Shown: piece after piece, positions 49,656 through 56,818 of the stretch
Layout of the letters: every line of letters starts with the position of its first letter
How positions within the stretch are numbered: the first letter of the stretch is position 1
NCBI RefSeq assembly: GCF_024721315.2
Contig: NZ_JANFAK020000010.1
Coordinates: forward strand, 37,738-101,737
Reading direction: 5' to 3'
DNA length: 64,000 nt
Origin: Streptomyces sp. Isolate_45
GTDB taxonomy: Bacteria; Actinomycetota; Actinomycetes; Streptomycetales; Streptomycetaceae
Made by a program: the position numbers and the translations under genes
Notes under the pieces: model-generated
Told to the model about the DNA's origin: nothing
The model's database searches: none
The model's input: only the letters and a program-made list of their open reading frames with translations

Positions 49656-50303
49656 CTATCGAGGGAGGTCGGGGGGCCGATCCGGTGGTGCCCCGGTGGC
49701 CGCGCGGACTTCGGCGCCGAGCCGTCTCTCCTCGCGGCGCTGGGCGCGCCGGCGCAGGAATCGGCGGATCCGGGTCCACAGGTAGAACACCGTCGCCAGG
49801 CCGGCGACCAGCAGGACGGCCGCGATGATCGCGGCGGCCTGGGGGTTGAACATGGCGAAGGTGATGATCGCGCCGACGCCGAGGTCCTCGGCCGTGCTCA
49901 TCACGATGTTGCTGACGGGCTCCGGTGAGGTGTTGATGGCCATCCGGGTGCCGGCCTTGACGAAATGGCTGGCCAACGCGGTGGAGCCGCCGACCGCGCC
50001 TGCGGCGATGTCCGACAGGGAGCCGGTCTGTCCCGCCAGCAGGGCGCCGACCACGGCCCCGGACAGCGGTCGGATGACCGTGTGTACCGAGTCCCAGAGC
50101 GAGTCCACGTAGGGGATCTTGTCGGCCACGGCCTCGCAGAGGAACAGGACGGCCGCCGCGATCAGGACGTCGGGGCGTTGCAGCGAGGCGGGGACGTCGT
50201 CGCTCAGTCCGGTCGCGCCGAAGATGCCGAGCAGGAGGATCACGGCGTACGCGTTGATCCCGCTGGCCCAGCCGCTGGTGAAGACCAGGGGGAGCACACT
50301 CAC
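49656..50303 (-). CDS. DUF4126 membrane protein
   Basis: A 215-residue membrane protein with five or six helices: PLVFTSGWASGINAYAVILLLGIFG at the start, a Gly/Ala-rich AAGAVGGSTALASHFVKAGTR segment in the middle, and a basic C-terminal tail (RRRAQRREERR). DUF4126 proteins have no known function that I can name. GTG 50303 is chosen, as the frame upstream is short and unsupported. It is followed by the oxidoreductase gene nine bases later, so they probably form an operon. Confidence 0.82.
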   Translation of the reverse strand: MSVLPLVFTSGWASGINAYAVILLLGIFGATGLSDDVPASLQRPDVLIAAAVLFLCEAVADKIPYVDSLWDSVHTVIRPLSGAVVGALLAGQTGSLSDIAAGAVGGSTALASHFVKAGTRMAINTSPEPVSNIVMSTAEDLGVGAIITFAMFNPQAAAIIAAVLLVAGLATVFYLWTRIRRFLRRRAQRREERRLGAEVRAATGAPPDRPPDLPR

Positions 50304-50393
50304 CCGGTCATCATGACGCAGGCGGCCCACCCCGGCAGGCGCAGGACGCGACGGGCTTCACCGCACAGGGCCGCACACGGCTCGGGGGGACGG

Positions 50394-50431
50394 CCGAGGG
50401 GACGGCCGCCATCGGGCGGCCGTCCCCTCGG
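50394..50431. terminator. Terminator between the DUF3040 and DUF4126 genes
   Basis: CCGAGGGGACGGCCGCC at 50394-50410 is perfectly complementary to 50415-50431. The 17-bp stem stands downstream of the DUF3040 gene (50450) on the minus strand. Confidence 0.85.
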
Positions 50432-50449
50432 TCATGAGTCGTCGTGGGG

Positions 50450-50851
50450 CTACTGCCCCTGTTCGTCACGGCGGCGCTGCCACCGTTCCTCGATCCGGGT
50501 CATCATCGACCGACGCTGTCGGCTGCGGCCGTGGGCCGAGCCGTCTGCACTTCCGGAGACGGGCTGCTCGCCAGGCTTGGGTGCCTTGCGCCAACCGGTG
50601 ACCACGAGGACCGTACATCCCAGCATGACGAGGAAACCCACCACGCTGATCCAGAGCACGTTCGGCACGATCACACCGGTCATGAGGAGCGCGATACCCA
50701 CCACAATGCCTGCGACTGCCTGGTAGACCCGTCGCCGGGTGTACGTGCGCAGTCCACTACCCTCAAGCGCTGTCGCGAACTTGGGGTCTTCGGCGTACAG
50801 CGCTCGCTCCATCTGCTCGAGCATTCGCTGCTCGTGCTCCGAGAGCGGCAC
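50450..50851 (-). CDS. DUF3040 membrane protein
   Basis: A 133-residue protein: an N-terminal PLSEHEQRMLEQMERALYAEDPKFA segment, the DUF3040 signature, then two membrane helices (AVAGIVVGIALLMTGVIV, WISVVGFLVMLGCTVLVV) and a basic C-terminal tail. The GTG at 50851 follows GAGGAGG. Homologues lie near the division and cell wall cluster in actinobacteria (Rv2169c in M. tuberculosis). The function is unknown. The 290 bases upstream contain no gene but have two TTGACA hexamers 14 bases apart on the minus strand (near 50983 and 50997). Confidence 0.88.
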   Translation of the reverse strand: MPLSEHEQRMLEQMERALYAEDPKFATALEGSGLRTYTRRRVYQAVAGIVVGIALLMTGVIVPNVLWISVVGFLVMLGCTVLVVTGWRKAPKPGEQPVSGSADGSAHGRSRQRRSMMTRIEERWQRRRDEQGQ

Positions 50852-51142
50852 GGGAGTCCTCCTCATCCGTCGGTCGCGGGGGTAGCGACCAGGGGTCCCC
50901 TTCAGGATAGGCGGGGAATCGCCCCCGTGACACCCGCCCTCTACGCCACATTCTGCGAATCCACCGTGCCGGTAAAGCACGGTGTCAAATCTGTGTGTCA
51001 AACCGTACCGTCGCCAGCGCGGTCACTGAGGCGCTTATTCCCCAATGAGCAGTCCGCCATGCCGACCGGTGCTTCCGATCATACGGGGAGGAGCGCCGGA
51101 TGGGAGGGTGTGCGGCCGAGGCCGTCCCCGCATGCCCGCAGA
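50852..51142. other. Intergenic region between DUF3040 and methyltransferase genes
   Basis: No credible gene is seen. On the minus strand, TTGACA occurs twice, 14 bases apart, near 50983-50988 and 50997-51002. These may be alternative -35 boxes for the DUF3040 gene. Confidence 0.5.
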
Positions 51143-51901
51143 TCAGGCGGGCTTCTCGCCCAGGACGTGCAGTTGCGTGGCGACCGCGTGGAAGGCGGGG
51201 AGCTCGGCCGCGGCCTCCTCCAGACGCAGCAGCGCCTCCACCGCACCGGGTTCGGTGTCCACCAGGACGCCGGGGACCAGGTCGGCGAAGATCCGCACGC
51301 CGTGCACCGCGCCGACGGCGAGGCCGGCTCCGCCGACCAGCTCGCCGAGCTGCTCGGCGGTGAAGCGGCGCGGCACCGGGTCGCCGGAGCCCCAGCGCCC
51401 GGCCGGGTCGGTGAGCGCGGTACGGGCCTCGGTGAAGTGCCCCGCCAGCGCCCGGGCGAGCACGGCCCCGCCGACGCCGGAGCCGAGCACGCTGAGGACG
51501 CCGCCGGGGCGCAGGGCCGCGACCGCATTGGCCACGCCCTCGGCCGGGTCGTCCACGTACTCCAGCACCCCGTGGCAGAGCACGACGTCGTACGCGCCGC
51601 GCTCGACCACGTCGAGCAGGCCCTGCGCATCGCCCTGGACGCCGCGCACCAGATCGGCGACGCCGGCCTCGGAGACCCGGCGCTCCAACCCGAACAGCGC
51701 GTTCGGGCTGGGGTCTACCACGGTCACCCGGTGGCCCAGGTGGGCCACCGGCACGGCGAACTTGCCGGTGCCGCCGCCGGTGTCCAGTACGTCCAGCACG
51801 TCCCGCCCGGTCGCCTTCACCCGGCGGTCGAGGGCCTCCCTGAGGACCTCCCACACCACGGCGGTGCGGAGGGAGGCGCGGGGGCGGGAATTGTCCGACA
51901 C
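51143..51901 (-). CDS. Class I SAM-dependent methyltransferase
   Basis: A 252-residue Rossmann methyltransferase. VLDTGGGTGKFAVPVA is motif I, VTVVDPSPNALFGLERR is post-I, VRGVQGDAQGLLDV carries the acidic residue of motif II, and VVLCHGVLEYVDDPA is motif III/IV. The fold after that (FTAEQLGELVGGAGLAVGAVHGVRIFADL) resembles CmoM, the tRNA carboxymethoxyuridine methyltransferase, or BioC-like enzymes. The substrate cannot be fixed from this sequence. The start is GTG. The HEPN protein gene lies upstream in the same direction. Confidence 0.85.
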   Translation of the reverse strand: MSDNSRPRASLRTAVVWEVLREALDRRVKATGRDVLDVLDTGGGTGKFAVPVAHLGHRVTVVDPSPNALFGLERRVSEAGVADLVRGVQGDAQGLLDVVERGAYDVVLCHGVLEYVDDPAEGVANAVAALRPGGVLSVLGSGVGGAVLARALAGHFTEARTALTDPAGRWGSGDPVPRRFTAEQLGELVGGAGLAVGAVHGVRIFADLVPGVLVDTEPGAVEALLRLEEAAAELPAFHAVATQLHVLGEKPA

Positions 51902-51977
51902 GGCTGATGACTCCTCGGCGCGTTTGGGTGGGGGAGCAGTGCGGTCCCCACCCTATGGCCTCGGACAGCCGGGCAGG

Positions 51978-52469
51978 TCATCCCGCCTCCGGACGCTCCG
52001 GTCCCGGTGTCCTCGGCAGCGGCAGGGCCTGCGCCACGGGCTGCAGCGCGAGCATCCGCTCGACCAGTCGCAGGAACATGCCCGCCTCCCGCACCAGGTC
52101 GTCCGCCTGACGGCCGGTCGCCGCGTCCCGTATCCCGGCCTCGGCCCGCGCCCGGCGCGCCGCGCCGGAGGCGAACAGGGCGCTCCACTCCGTCAGCTCC
52201 GGCGCTATCTCCGGGAGCACCTCCCACGCGCTGCGGATCCGGGGCCTGCGCCGCGGGTGGACCGGCTCGGGGCGCCCGCGCGCGGCGAGTACCGCCGCGG
52301 CGGCACGCAGTGCCGCGAGGTGGGCGGTGGCGTACCGCTCGTTGGACCGGGGCAGCAGGGCCGCCTCGGCCAGGCCGCTGCGGGCCTTGGCGAGCAGGTC
52401 CAGGGCGGCCGGTGGTGCGGCCGACCTGCGCGGGACGGGGTGGACAGGGGACGGGGACGGTGTGGCCAT
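51978..52469 (-). CDS. SAV_6107-type HEPN domain protein
   Basis: A 163-residue helical protein. ALDLLAKARSGLAEAALLPRSNERYATAHLAALRAAAAVLAARG and the end RQADDLVREAGMFLRLVERML are HEPN-like helices. The HEPN Rx4-6H RNase motif is not seen (RYATAH has a similar arrangement: Arg, then His five residues later, so weak nuclease residues are possible). N- and C-terminal tails are Pro-rich. It may be a scaffold or a nuclease remnant; no antitoxin is adjacent. ATG 52469 has AGGAGG upstream. Confidence 0.75.
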   Translation of the reverse strand: MATPSPSPVHPVPRRSAAPPAALDLLAKARSGLAEAALLPRSNERYATAHLAALRAAAAVLAARGRPEPVHPRRRPRIRSAWEVLPEIAPELTEWSALFASGAARRARAEAGIRDAATGRQADDLVREAGMFLRLVERMLALQPVAQALPLPRTPGPERPEAG

Positions 52470-52633
52470 GACGAACCTCCTGTCGTTGCGTGGTGCTCGG
52501 CGGTGGTGCGGGTACGCGCGCGGTGCGCACGTGCTCCTCCATCGTGACGGCCCCCACTGACAATCGTCCTGACCTGCGCTTATGCCCCCAAAGCCCCCCT
52601 CATGTGCGGCCCTTGGCCCTGAACCTGATAGTT

Positions 52634-52657
52634 TTTGAACTGACCGGTCAGTTCAAA
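52634..52657. promoter_or_regulatory. Perfect 24-bp palindrome, probable TetR operator
   Basis: TTTGAACTGACC at 52634-52645 is the exact inverted complement of GGTCAGTTCAAA at 52646-52657. It follows a TGATAG -10-like sequence and ends 14 bases before the GTG of the operon. The third gene of the operon encodes a TetR regulator, so autoregulation is the natural reading. It also fits the pattern CTGACCGGTCAG common in TetR operators. Confidence 0.75.
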
Positions 52658-52671
52658 TGAAGGGGGACGGC

Positions 52672-53766
52672 GTGGACAGCCCGCACGGCGCGGCCGTCAA
52701 GGCCGAGGACTTCGGACTCAAGGGCCCGCGCGGCTGGGCCTTCCGGGGCGTGGGCGTCGACGCGGCGCCCGGCTCGCTCATCGCACTCGAAGGGCCCTCC
52801 GGCAGCGGCCGCACCTGCCTGCTCCTGGCCCTCACCGGACGGATGAAGGCCACCGAGGGCCACGCCGAGATCGGCCGCCACCGGCTGCCGAAGAAGATGG
52901 CCGCGGTCCGCCGGATCTGCGCCCTGGGCCCGGTCCCCGGGGTCAACGACCTCGACCAGGCGCTCACCGTCGCCGAGCAGCTGCGCGAGGGCGCCCTCCT
53001 CCAGCGGCACTACACCGGTCCCGTACGCGCCCTGCTGCGCCCGCGCGGCGAGCGCCGGGCCGGGACCAAGGCCCGGATCGAGGAGGCCCTGACCGCGGTC
53101 GGACTGGACCTGGACACCCTCCCCAAGGGGCCGCGCACCTCGGTGCGCGACCTGGAGCGGCTGGAGGCCGTCCGGCTGTCCGTGGCCATCGCCCTGCTGG
53201 GCGGCCCCCGTCTGCTGGCCCTCGACGACCTGGACCTCAAGCTCTCGGACGCCGAGCGCGTCGACGTCTGGGACCTGCTGCGGTCCATCGCCGCCCGGGG
53301 GACCACGGTCCTCGCGGTGTGCAGCGAGGCCCCGGAGGACGTGACGGTGCTGCGCACGGTGCCGGCCGCGCCGGAGCCCGCGGCTGCGGCGAAGGCGGAG
53401 ACCCGGGCGAAGGCCGCCGAGCCGGCCGGGAACGGGGCCGCGAACCCCGCCCCCGCCGCCTCCCGGGGCGCCGGTCCGAAGATCACCTGGGGCCTTTCCG
53501 ACGGAGCCGCGTCCGCACCGGACGCGCCCGCCGCCCGGAAGTCGACCCCGGACAACGACACGGACGACGCCCCGGCCGAGGTCGAGGCCGAGGCCCAAAC
53601 GGACGCGCCCGCGGACACGGCTTCGGAGACCGCCGACGACACCGCCGACGACACGGCTGACGACACGGCCGACGACACGGCCACCGAGACCGCCACCGCC
53701 ACCACCACCCACCACGACCCGAAGGGAGCGGCGGACGATGCGATCGCCGAAGCTGGCCGCGCTTGA
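52672..53766 (+). CDS. ABC-type ATPase-like protein with altered P-loop and acidic tail
   Basis: A 364-residue protein. The N-terminal 230 residues have the ABC ATPase layout: the P-loop GPSGSGRTC (41-49) has Arg in place of the catalytic Lys; no LSGGQ signature appears, TSVRDLERLEAV being in its place; and the Walker B end reads LLALDDLDL with Asp instead of Glu. The C-terminal 130 residues are disordered and acidic, with a four-fold TADD repeat (12-bp units, 53629-53676). GTG 52672 has AAGGGGG upstream; ATG 52657 lies inside the operator. The gene overlaps the YhgE/Pip gene by 29 bases and should be its partner. ATPase activity is doubtful. Confidence 0.8.
   Translation: MDSPHGAAVKAEDFGLKGPRGWAFRGVGVDAAPGSLIALEGPSGSGRTCLLLALTGRMKATEGHAEIGRHRLPKKMAAVRRICALGPVPGVNDLDQALTVAEQLREGALLQRHYTGPVRALLRPRGERRAGTKARIEEALTAVGLDLDTLPKGPRTSVRDLERLEAVRLSVAIALLGGPRLLALDDLDLKLSDAERVDVWDLLRSIAARGTTVLAVCSEAPEDVTVLRTVPAAPEPAAAAKAETRAKAAEPAGNGAANPAPAASRGAGPKITWGLSDGAASAPDAPAARKSTPDNDTDDAPAEVEAEAQTDAPADTASETADDTADDTADDTADDTATETATATTTHHDPKGAADDAIAEAGRA
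53629..53676 (+). repeat. Four 12-bp tandem repeats encoding Thr-Ala-Asp-Asp
   Basis: Units begin at 53629, 53641, 53653 and 53665 and differ only at third positions (acc/acg, gcc/gct). They lie in the disordered tail of the ATPase-like gene. Unit number may vary between strains. Confidence 0.8.
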
Positions 53767-55831
53767 GCTGAAGCGGTTCGGGCGGGGGAAGCTGCCCCGT
53801 GCCGCGCTCGTCGCGCTGCTCCTGCTGCCGCTGCTGTACGGAGCCCTGTACCTCTGGTCCTTCTGGGACCCGTACAGCCGTCTCGACAAGGTTCCCGTCG
53901 CCCTGGTCAACGCCGACAAGGGCGCCACCGTGGACGGCAAGCGGGTCGAGGCCGGTGACGAGATCACCAAGAAGCTGCACGACAGCAAGACCTTCGACTG
54001 GCGCGAGGTCAGTGCCGCCGAGGCGGCGAAGGGCCTGGAGGACGGGAAGTACTACCTGTCCCTGACCATGCCCGCGGACTTCAGCGCGAAGATCGCCTCC
54101 AGCTCGGGCGACGACCCGGCCACCGGCGCCCTCCAGGTCCGCACGAACGACGCGAACAACTACATCGTCGGCTCGATCTCCAAGACGGTCTTCTCCGAGG
54201 TCCGCTCCGCCGCGTCCACCAACGCCTCCCGCGGCTTCCTCGACAAGATCTTCGTCAACTTCTCCGACCTGCACGACAAGACGGCCGAGGCCGCCGACGG
54301 CGCCGACAAGCTGAAGGACGGCGCGGGCAAGGCGCAGAAGGGCGCCAAGGACCTCGCCGACGGCCTCGACACGGCCAAGGAGAAGACCGGCGAGCTCAAC
54401 GGCGGGCTGAAGAAGCTCAACACGTCCGCCGGCCAACTGGAGACCGGCGCGAAGGACCTCGCCGCCGGCACCCAGATCCTCGCCGACAAGGTCAACGGCG
54501 CGGCCGCCAAGGCCAAGCCCTTCGTCAGCGACCCGAAGTCCCTCGCGGCCAACGCGGCGCTCGTCGCCGACTCCGCCAAGGTGGTCAGGGAGCACCTCGA
54601 CACGTTCATGAAGGCGGCCCCCGTCGCCGCCACCGTCACCAAGCGGGCCCAGACCGGCGCGGACAAGTACTACACCGACCACTGCGTCACGCCCGGGGCG
54701 GAGCCGCACCTGGCGTCCTGCCCCGACCTGAAGAAGGTCAAGGACGACGTCTCCGAGGGCGCGGCGGCCGCCGCGGACGCCAACAAGGTCGCCCAGGCCG
54801 CCGGCACCGACCTCGGCAAGCTCCGCGGTCAGCTCGCCGACCTGGAGAACAAGGCGCGCGAGCTCGTCGACAAGGCGCCCTCCCTCGCCTCCGACCTCGA
54901 CCAGGCCGTCACCAAGGTCAACGCCCTCAACAGCGGCGCCCAGAAGGTCTCCTCGGGCATGGGCCAGCTGCACACCGGCATCGGCAGCGCCATGAAGGGC
55001 TCCGGCGCCATCAACGAGGGCGTCGGCAAGCTCGGCGACGGCGCGCACACCCTCGACGGCGGCATGTACAAGCTGGTCGACGGCTCCGGCGAGCTCGCCG
55101 GCGGCCTGCACGACGGCGCCGGCAAGATCCCGGACTACGACCAGCAGGCGCGCGACGCCCGCACCCAGGTCATGGCCGACCCCATCCGGCTCGCCAACCA
55201 GTCCCTGCACAAGGCACCCAACTACGGCACCGGCTTCGCCCCGTACTTCATCCCGCTGTCCCTCTGGGTCGGCGCGATGGTCGCCTACATGCTCATCGCC
55301 CCGATGAACAAGCGGGCCCTGTCCACGGGCGCCTCGCCCTGGCGGATCGCCCTCGCGGGCTGGCTGCCCGTGGTCGGGATCGGCGCCGCCCAGGTGGGCC
55401 TGTTGATGTCGGTGCTCCACTGGGCCCCCGGCCTCGGCCTGGAGATGGCCCGCCCGGCCCTGACCATCGGGTTCCTGCTGCTGGTCACCGGCTGCTTCGC
55501 GGCGATCGTCCAGTGGCTGAACGCCAAGTTCGGCGCCGCCGGACGCATCCTGGTACTGGCCGTCCTGATGCTCCAGCTGACCTCCGCGGGCGGTACGTAC
55601 CCCGTTCAGACCAGTCCGGGCTTCTTCAACGCCATCCACCCGTTCCTGCCGATGTCGTACGTCGTCGAGAGCCTGCGCCGCCTGATCACCGGCGGCGATC
55701 TCACCCCGGTGTGGCAGGGCGGCGCGGTCCTGGTGGCCTTCACGGTCGGGGCCCTGGCCCTCACCGCGCTCGCCGCCCGCGGCAAGCAGGTGTGGACGAT
55801 GGACCGGCTGCACCCGGAACTGAGCCTGTAA
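53738..55831 (+). CDS. YhgE/Pip-domain ABC-2-type membrane protein
   Basis: A 697-residue membrane protein with the YhgE/Pip layout. The first helix (about 22-42) is followed by the conserved WDPYSRLDKVPVALVNADKGA block. A long extracytoplasmic region (about 60-500) is rich in short helical repeats (ADGADKLKDGAGKAQKGAKDL and GSGAINEGVGKLGDGAHTLDGGMYKL), and six C-terminal helices form an ABC-2 permease-like domain. Bacillus YhgE is the phage receptor homologue (Pip of Lactococcus). In actinobacteria such proteins pair with a degenerate ATPase. The start overlaps the ATPase gene. Export of a small molecule or surface display is possible; function unknown. Confidence 0.88.
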   Translation: MRSPKLAALELKRFGRGKLPRAALVALLLLPLLYGALYLWSFWDPYSRLDKVPVALVNADKGATVDGKRVEAGDEITKKLHDSKTFDWREVSAAEAAKGLEDGKYYLSLTMPADFSAKIASSSGDDPATGALQVRTNDANNYIVGSISKTVFSEVRSAASTNASRGFLDKIFVNFSDLHDKTAEAADGADKLKDGAGKAQKGAKDLADGLDTAKEKTGELNGGLKKLNTSAGQLETGAKDLAAGTQILADKVNGAAAKAKPFVSDPKSLAANAALVADSAKVVREHLDTFMKAAPVAATVTKRAQTGADKYYTDHCVTPGAEPHLASCPDLKKVKDDVSEGAAAAADANKVAQAAGTDLGKLRGQLADLENKARELVDKAPSLASDLDQAVTKVNALNSGAQKVSSGMGQLHTGIGSAMKGSGAINEGVGKLGDGAHTLDGGMYKLVDGSGELAGGLHDGAGKIPDYDQQARDARTQVMADPIRLANQSLHKAPNYGTGFAPYFIPLSLWVGAMVAYMLIAPMNKRALSTGASPWRIALAGWLPVVGIGAAQVGLLMSVLHWAPGLGLEMARPALTIGFLLLVTGCFAAIVQWLNAKFGAAGRILVLAVLMLQLTSAGGTYPVQTSPGFFNAIHPFLPMSYVVESLRRLITGGDLTPVWQGGAVLVAFTVGALALTALAARGKQVWTMDRLHPELSL

Positions 55832-55860
55832 GGGGCTGTTGACCTGTGAGAATCAGCGCC

Positions 55861-56493
55861 ATGGAAAGCAGCAGCACCGGTACGGGCGCGGGCGGCGCCC
55901 GCCGCCGGGCCACCCGGCAGAAGCTCTATGAAGCCGCCGTCACCCTGATCGCCGAACAGGGGTTCTCCGCGACCACGGTCGACGAGATCGCGGAGCGGGC
56001 GGGCGTGGCCAAGGGCACCGTCTACTACAACTTCGCGAGCAAGACCGACCTCTTCGAGGAGCTCCTGCGGCACGGGGTGGGGCTGCTCACCGCCTCGCTG
56101 CGGGCCGCGGCGGAGGAGACCGAGGCGCGCGGCGGCAGCCGCGTCGAGGCGCTGGACGGGATGATCCGCGCGGGCCTGGTCTTCATCGACCGCTACCCGG
56201 CCTTCACCCAGCTCTACGTCGCCGAACTGTGGCGGACCAACCGGGCCTGGCAGTCCACCCTGATGGTGGTCCGCCAGGAAGCCGTCGCGGTCGTCGAGAC
56301 GGTGCTGCGCGAGGGCGTCGAACGGGGCGAACTCAGCTCCGAGATCGACGTCCCGCTGACGGCGGCGGCGATGGTCGGAATGGTGCTGGTGGCCGCGTTG
56401 GACTGGCAGGCCTTCCAGAGCGAACGCTCGCTGGACGACGTCCACTCGGCGCTGTCGCTGCTCCTGCGGGGCAGGGTCAGCGGCAGCCGGTGA
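55861..56493 (+). CDS. TetR-family transcriptional regulator
   Basis: A 210-residue regulator. The DNA-binding helix-turn-helix near residues 16-60 reads TRQKLYEAAVTLIAEQGFSATTVDEIAERAGVAKGTVYYNF, the TetR signature. The C-terminal ligand domain is all helical. It follows the YhgE/Pip gene by 29 bases and probably represses the operon through the perfect palindrome at 52634. The start may be ATG 55861 or GTG 55846 (AAGGGG upstream). Confidence 0.92.
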   Translation: MESSSTGTGAGGARRRATRQKLYEAAVTLIAEQGFSATTVDEIAERAGVAKGTVYYNFASKTDLFEELLRHGVGLLTASLRAAAEETEARGGSRVEALDGMIRAGLVFIDRYPAFTQLYVAELWRTNRAWQSTLMVVRQEAVAVVETVLREGVERGELSSEIDVPLTAAAMVGMVLVAALDWQAFQSERSLDDVHSALSLLLRGRVSGSR

Positions 56494-56818
56494 CCCCGCC
56501 CGGAACCCCCGGTCGGCGGTGCCCACCGGGGGCGTCCGGGACGTAGAACTGAGTATCCGTACCCAGGTGCCGAAATGAGTACCCGTACGGATGGCTCCCA
56601 CCTGCGAGGACAGCAGACTGGGGTGACGGACAGGGCTTCGGCCCGCACCGCGGACACGGGGCCGCGGAGCGGGCCGGACCCCTGGCCGGGCAGGGATCGG
56701 GGGACCCTGGGAAGGGAAACGCCGGTGTGTCGGGGCTCGGGGGGAACGAGCCCGGACACACCGGCGTTTTCCGTGCGCACGTACCTCCGGGCGCCGCCCG
56801 GCCGGCGGTCGGCCCGCC
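56494..56818. other. Convergent intergenic region with direct repeats and hairpin
   Basis: No credible gene is present. Two direct repeats, GAGTATCCGTAC at 56551 and GAGTACCCGTAC at 56577, are 26 bases apart. A large hairpin follows at 56715-56772. Confidence 0.6.
56715..56772. terminator. Long bidirectional terminator hairpin
   Basis: The 25-base arm at 56715-56739 pairs with 56747-56772 with one mismatch and one bulge; the 3' side has TTTT. It separates the TetR and transglutaminase genes, which converge. Confidence 0.85.

Noticed and set aside
51978..52469. HEPN protein as half of a toxin-antitoxin pair
   Set aside because: No MNT-type or other antitoxin gene is adjacent, and the neighbouring gene is a methyltransferase in the usual Streptomyces order.
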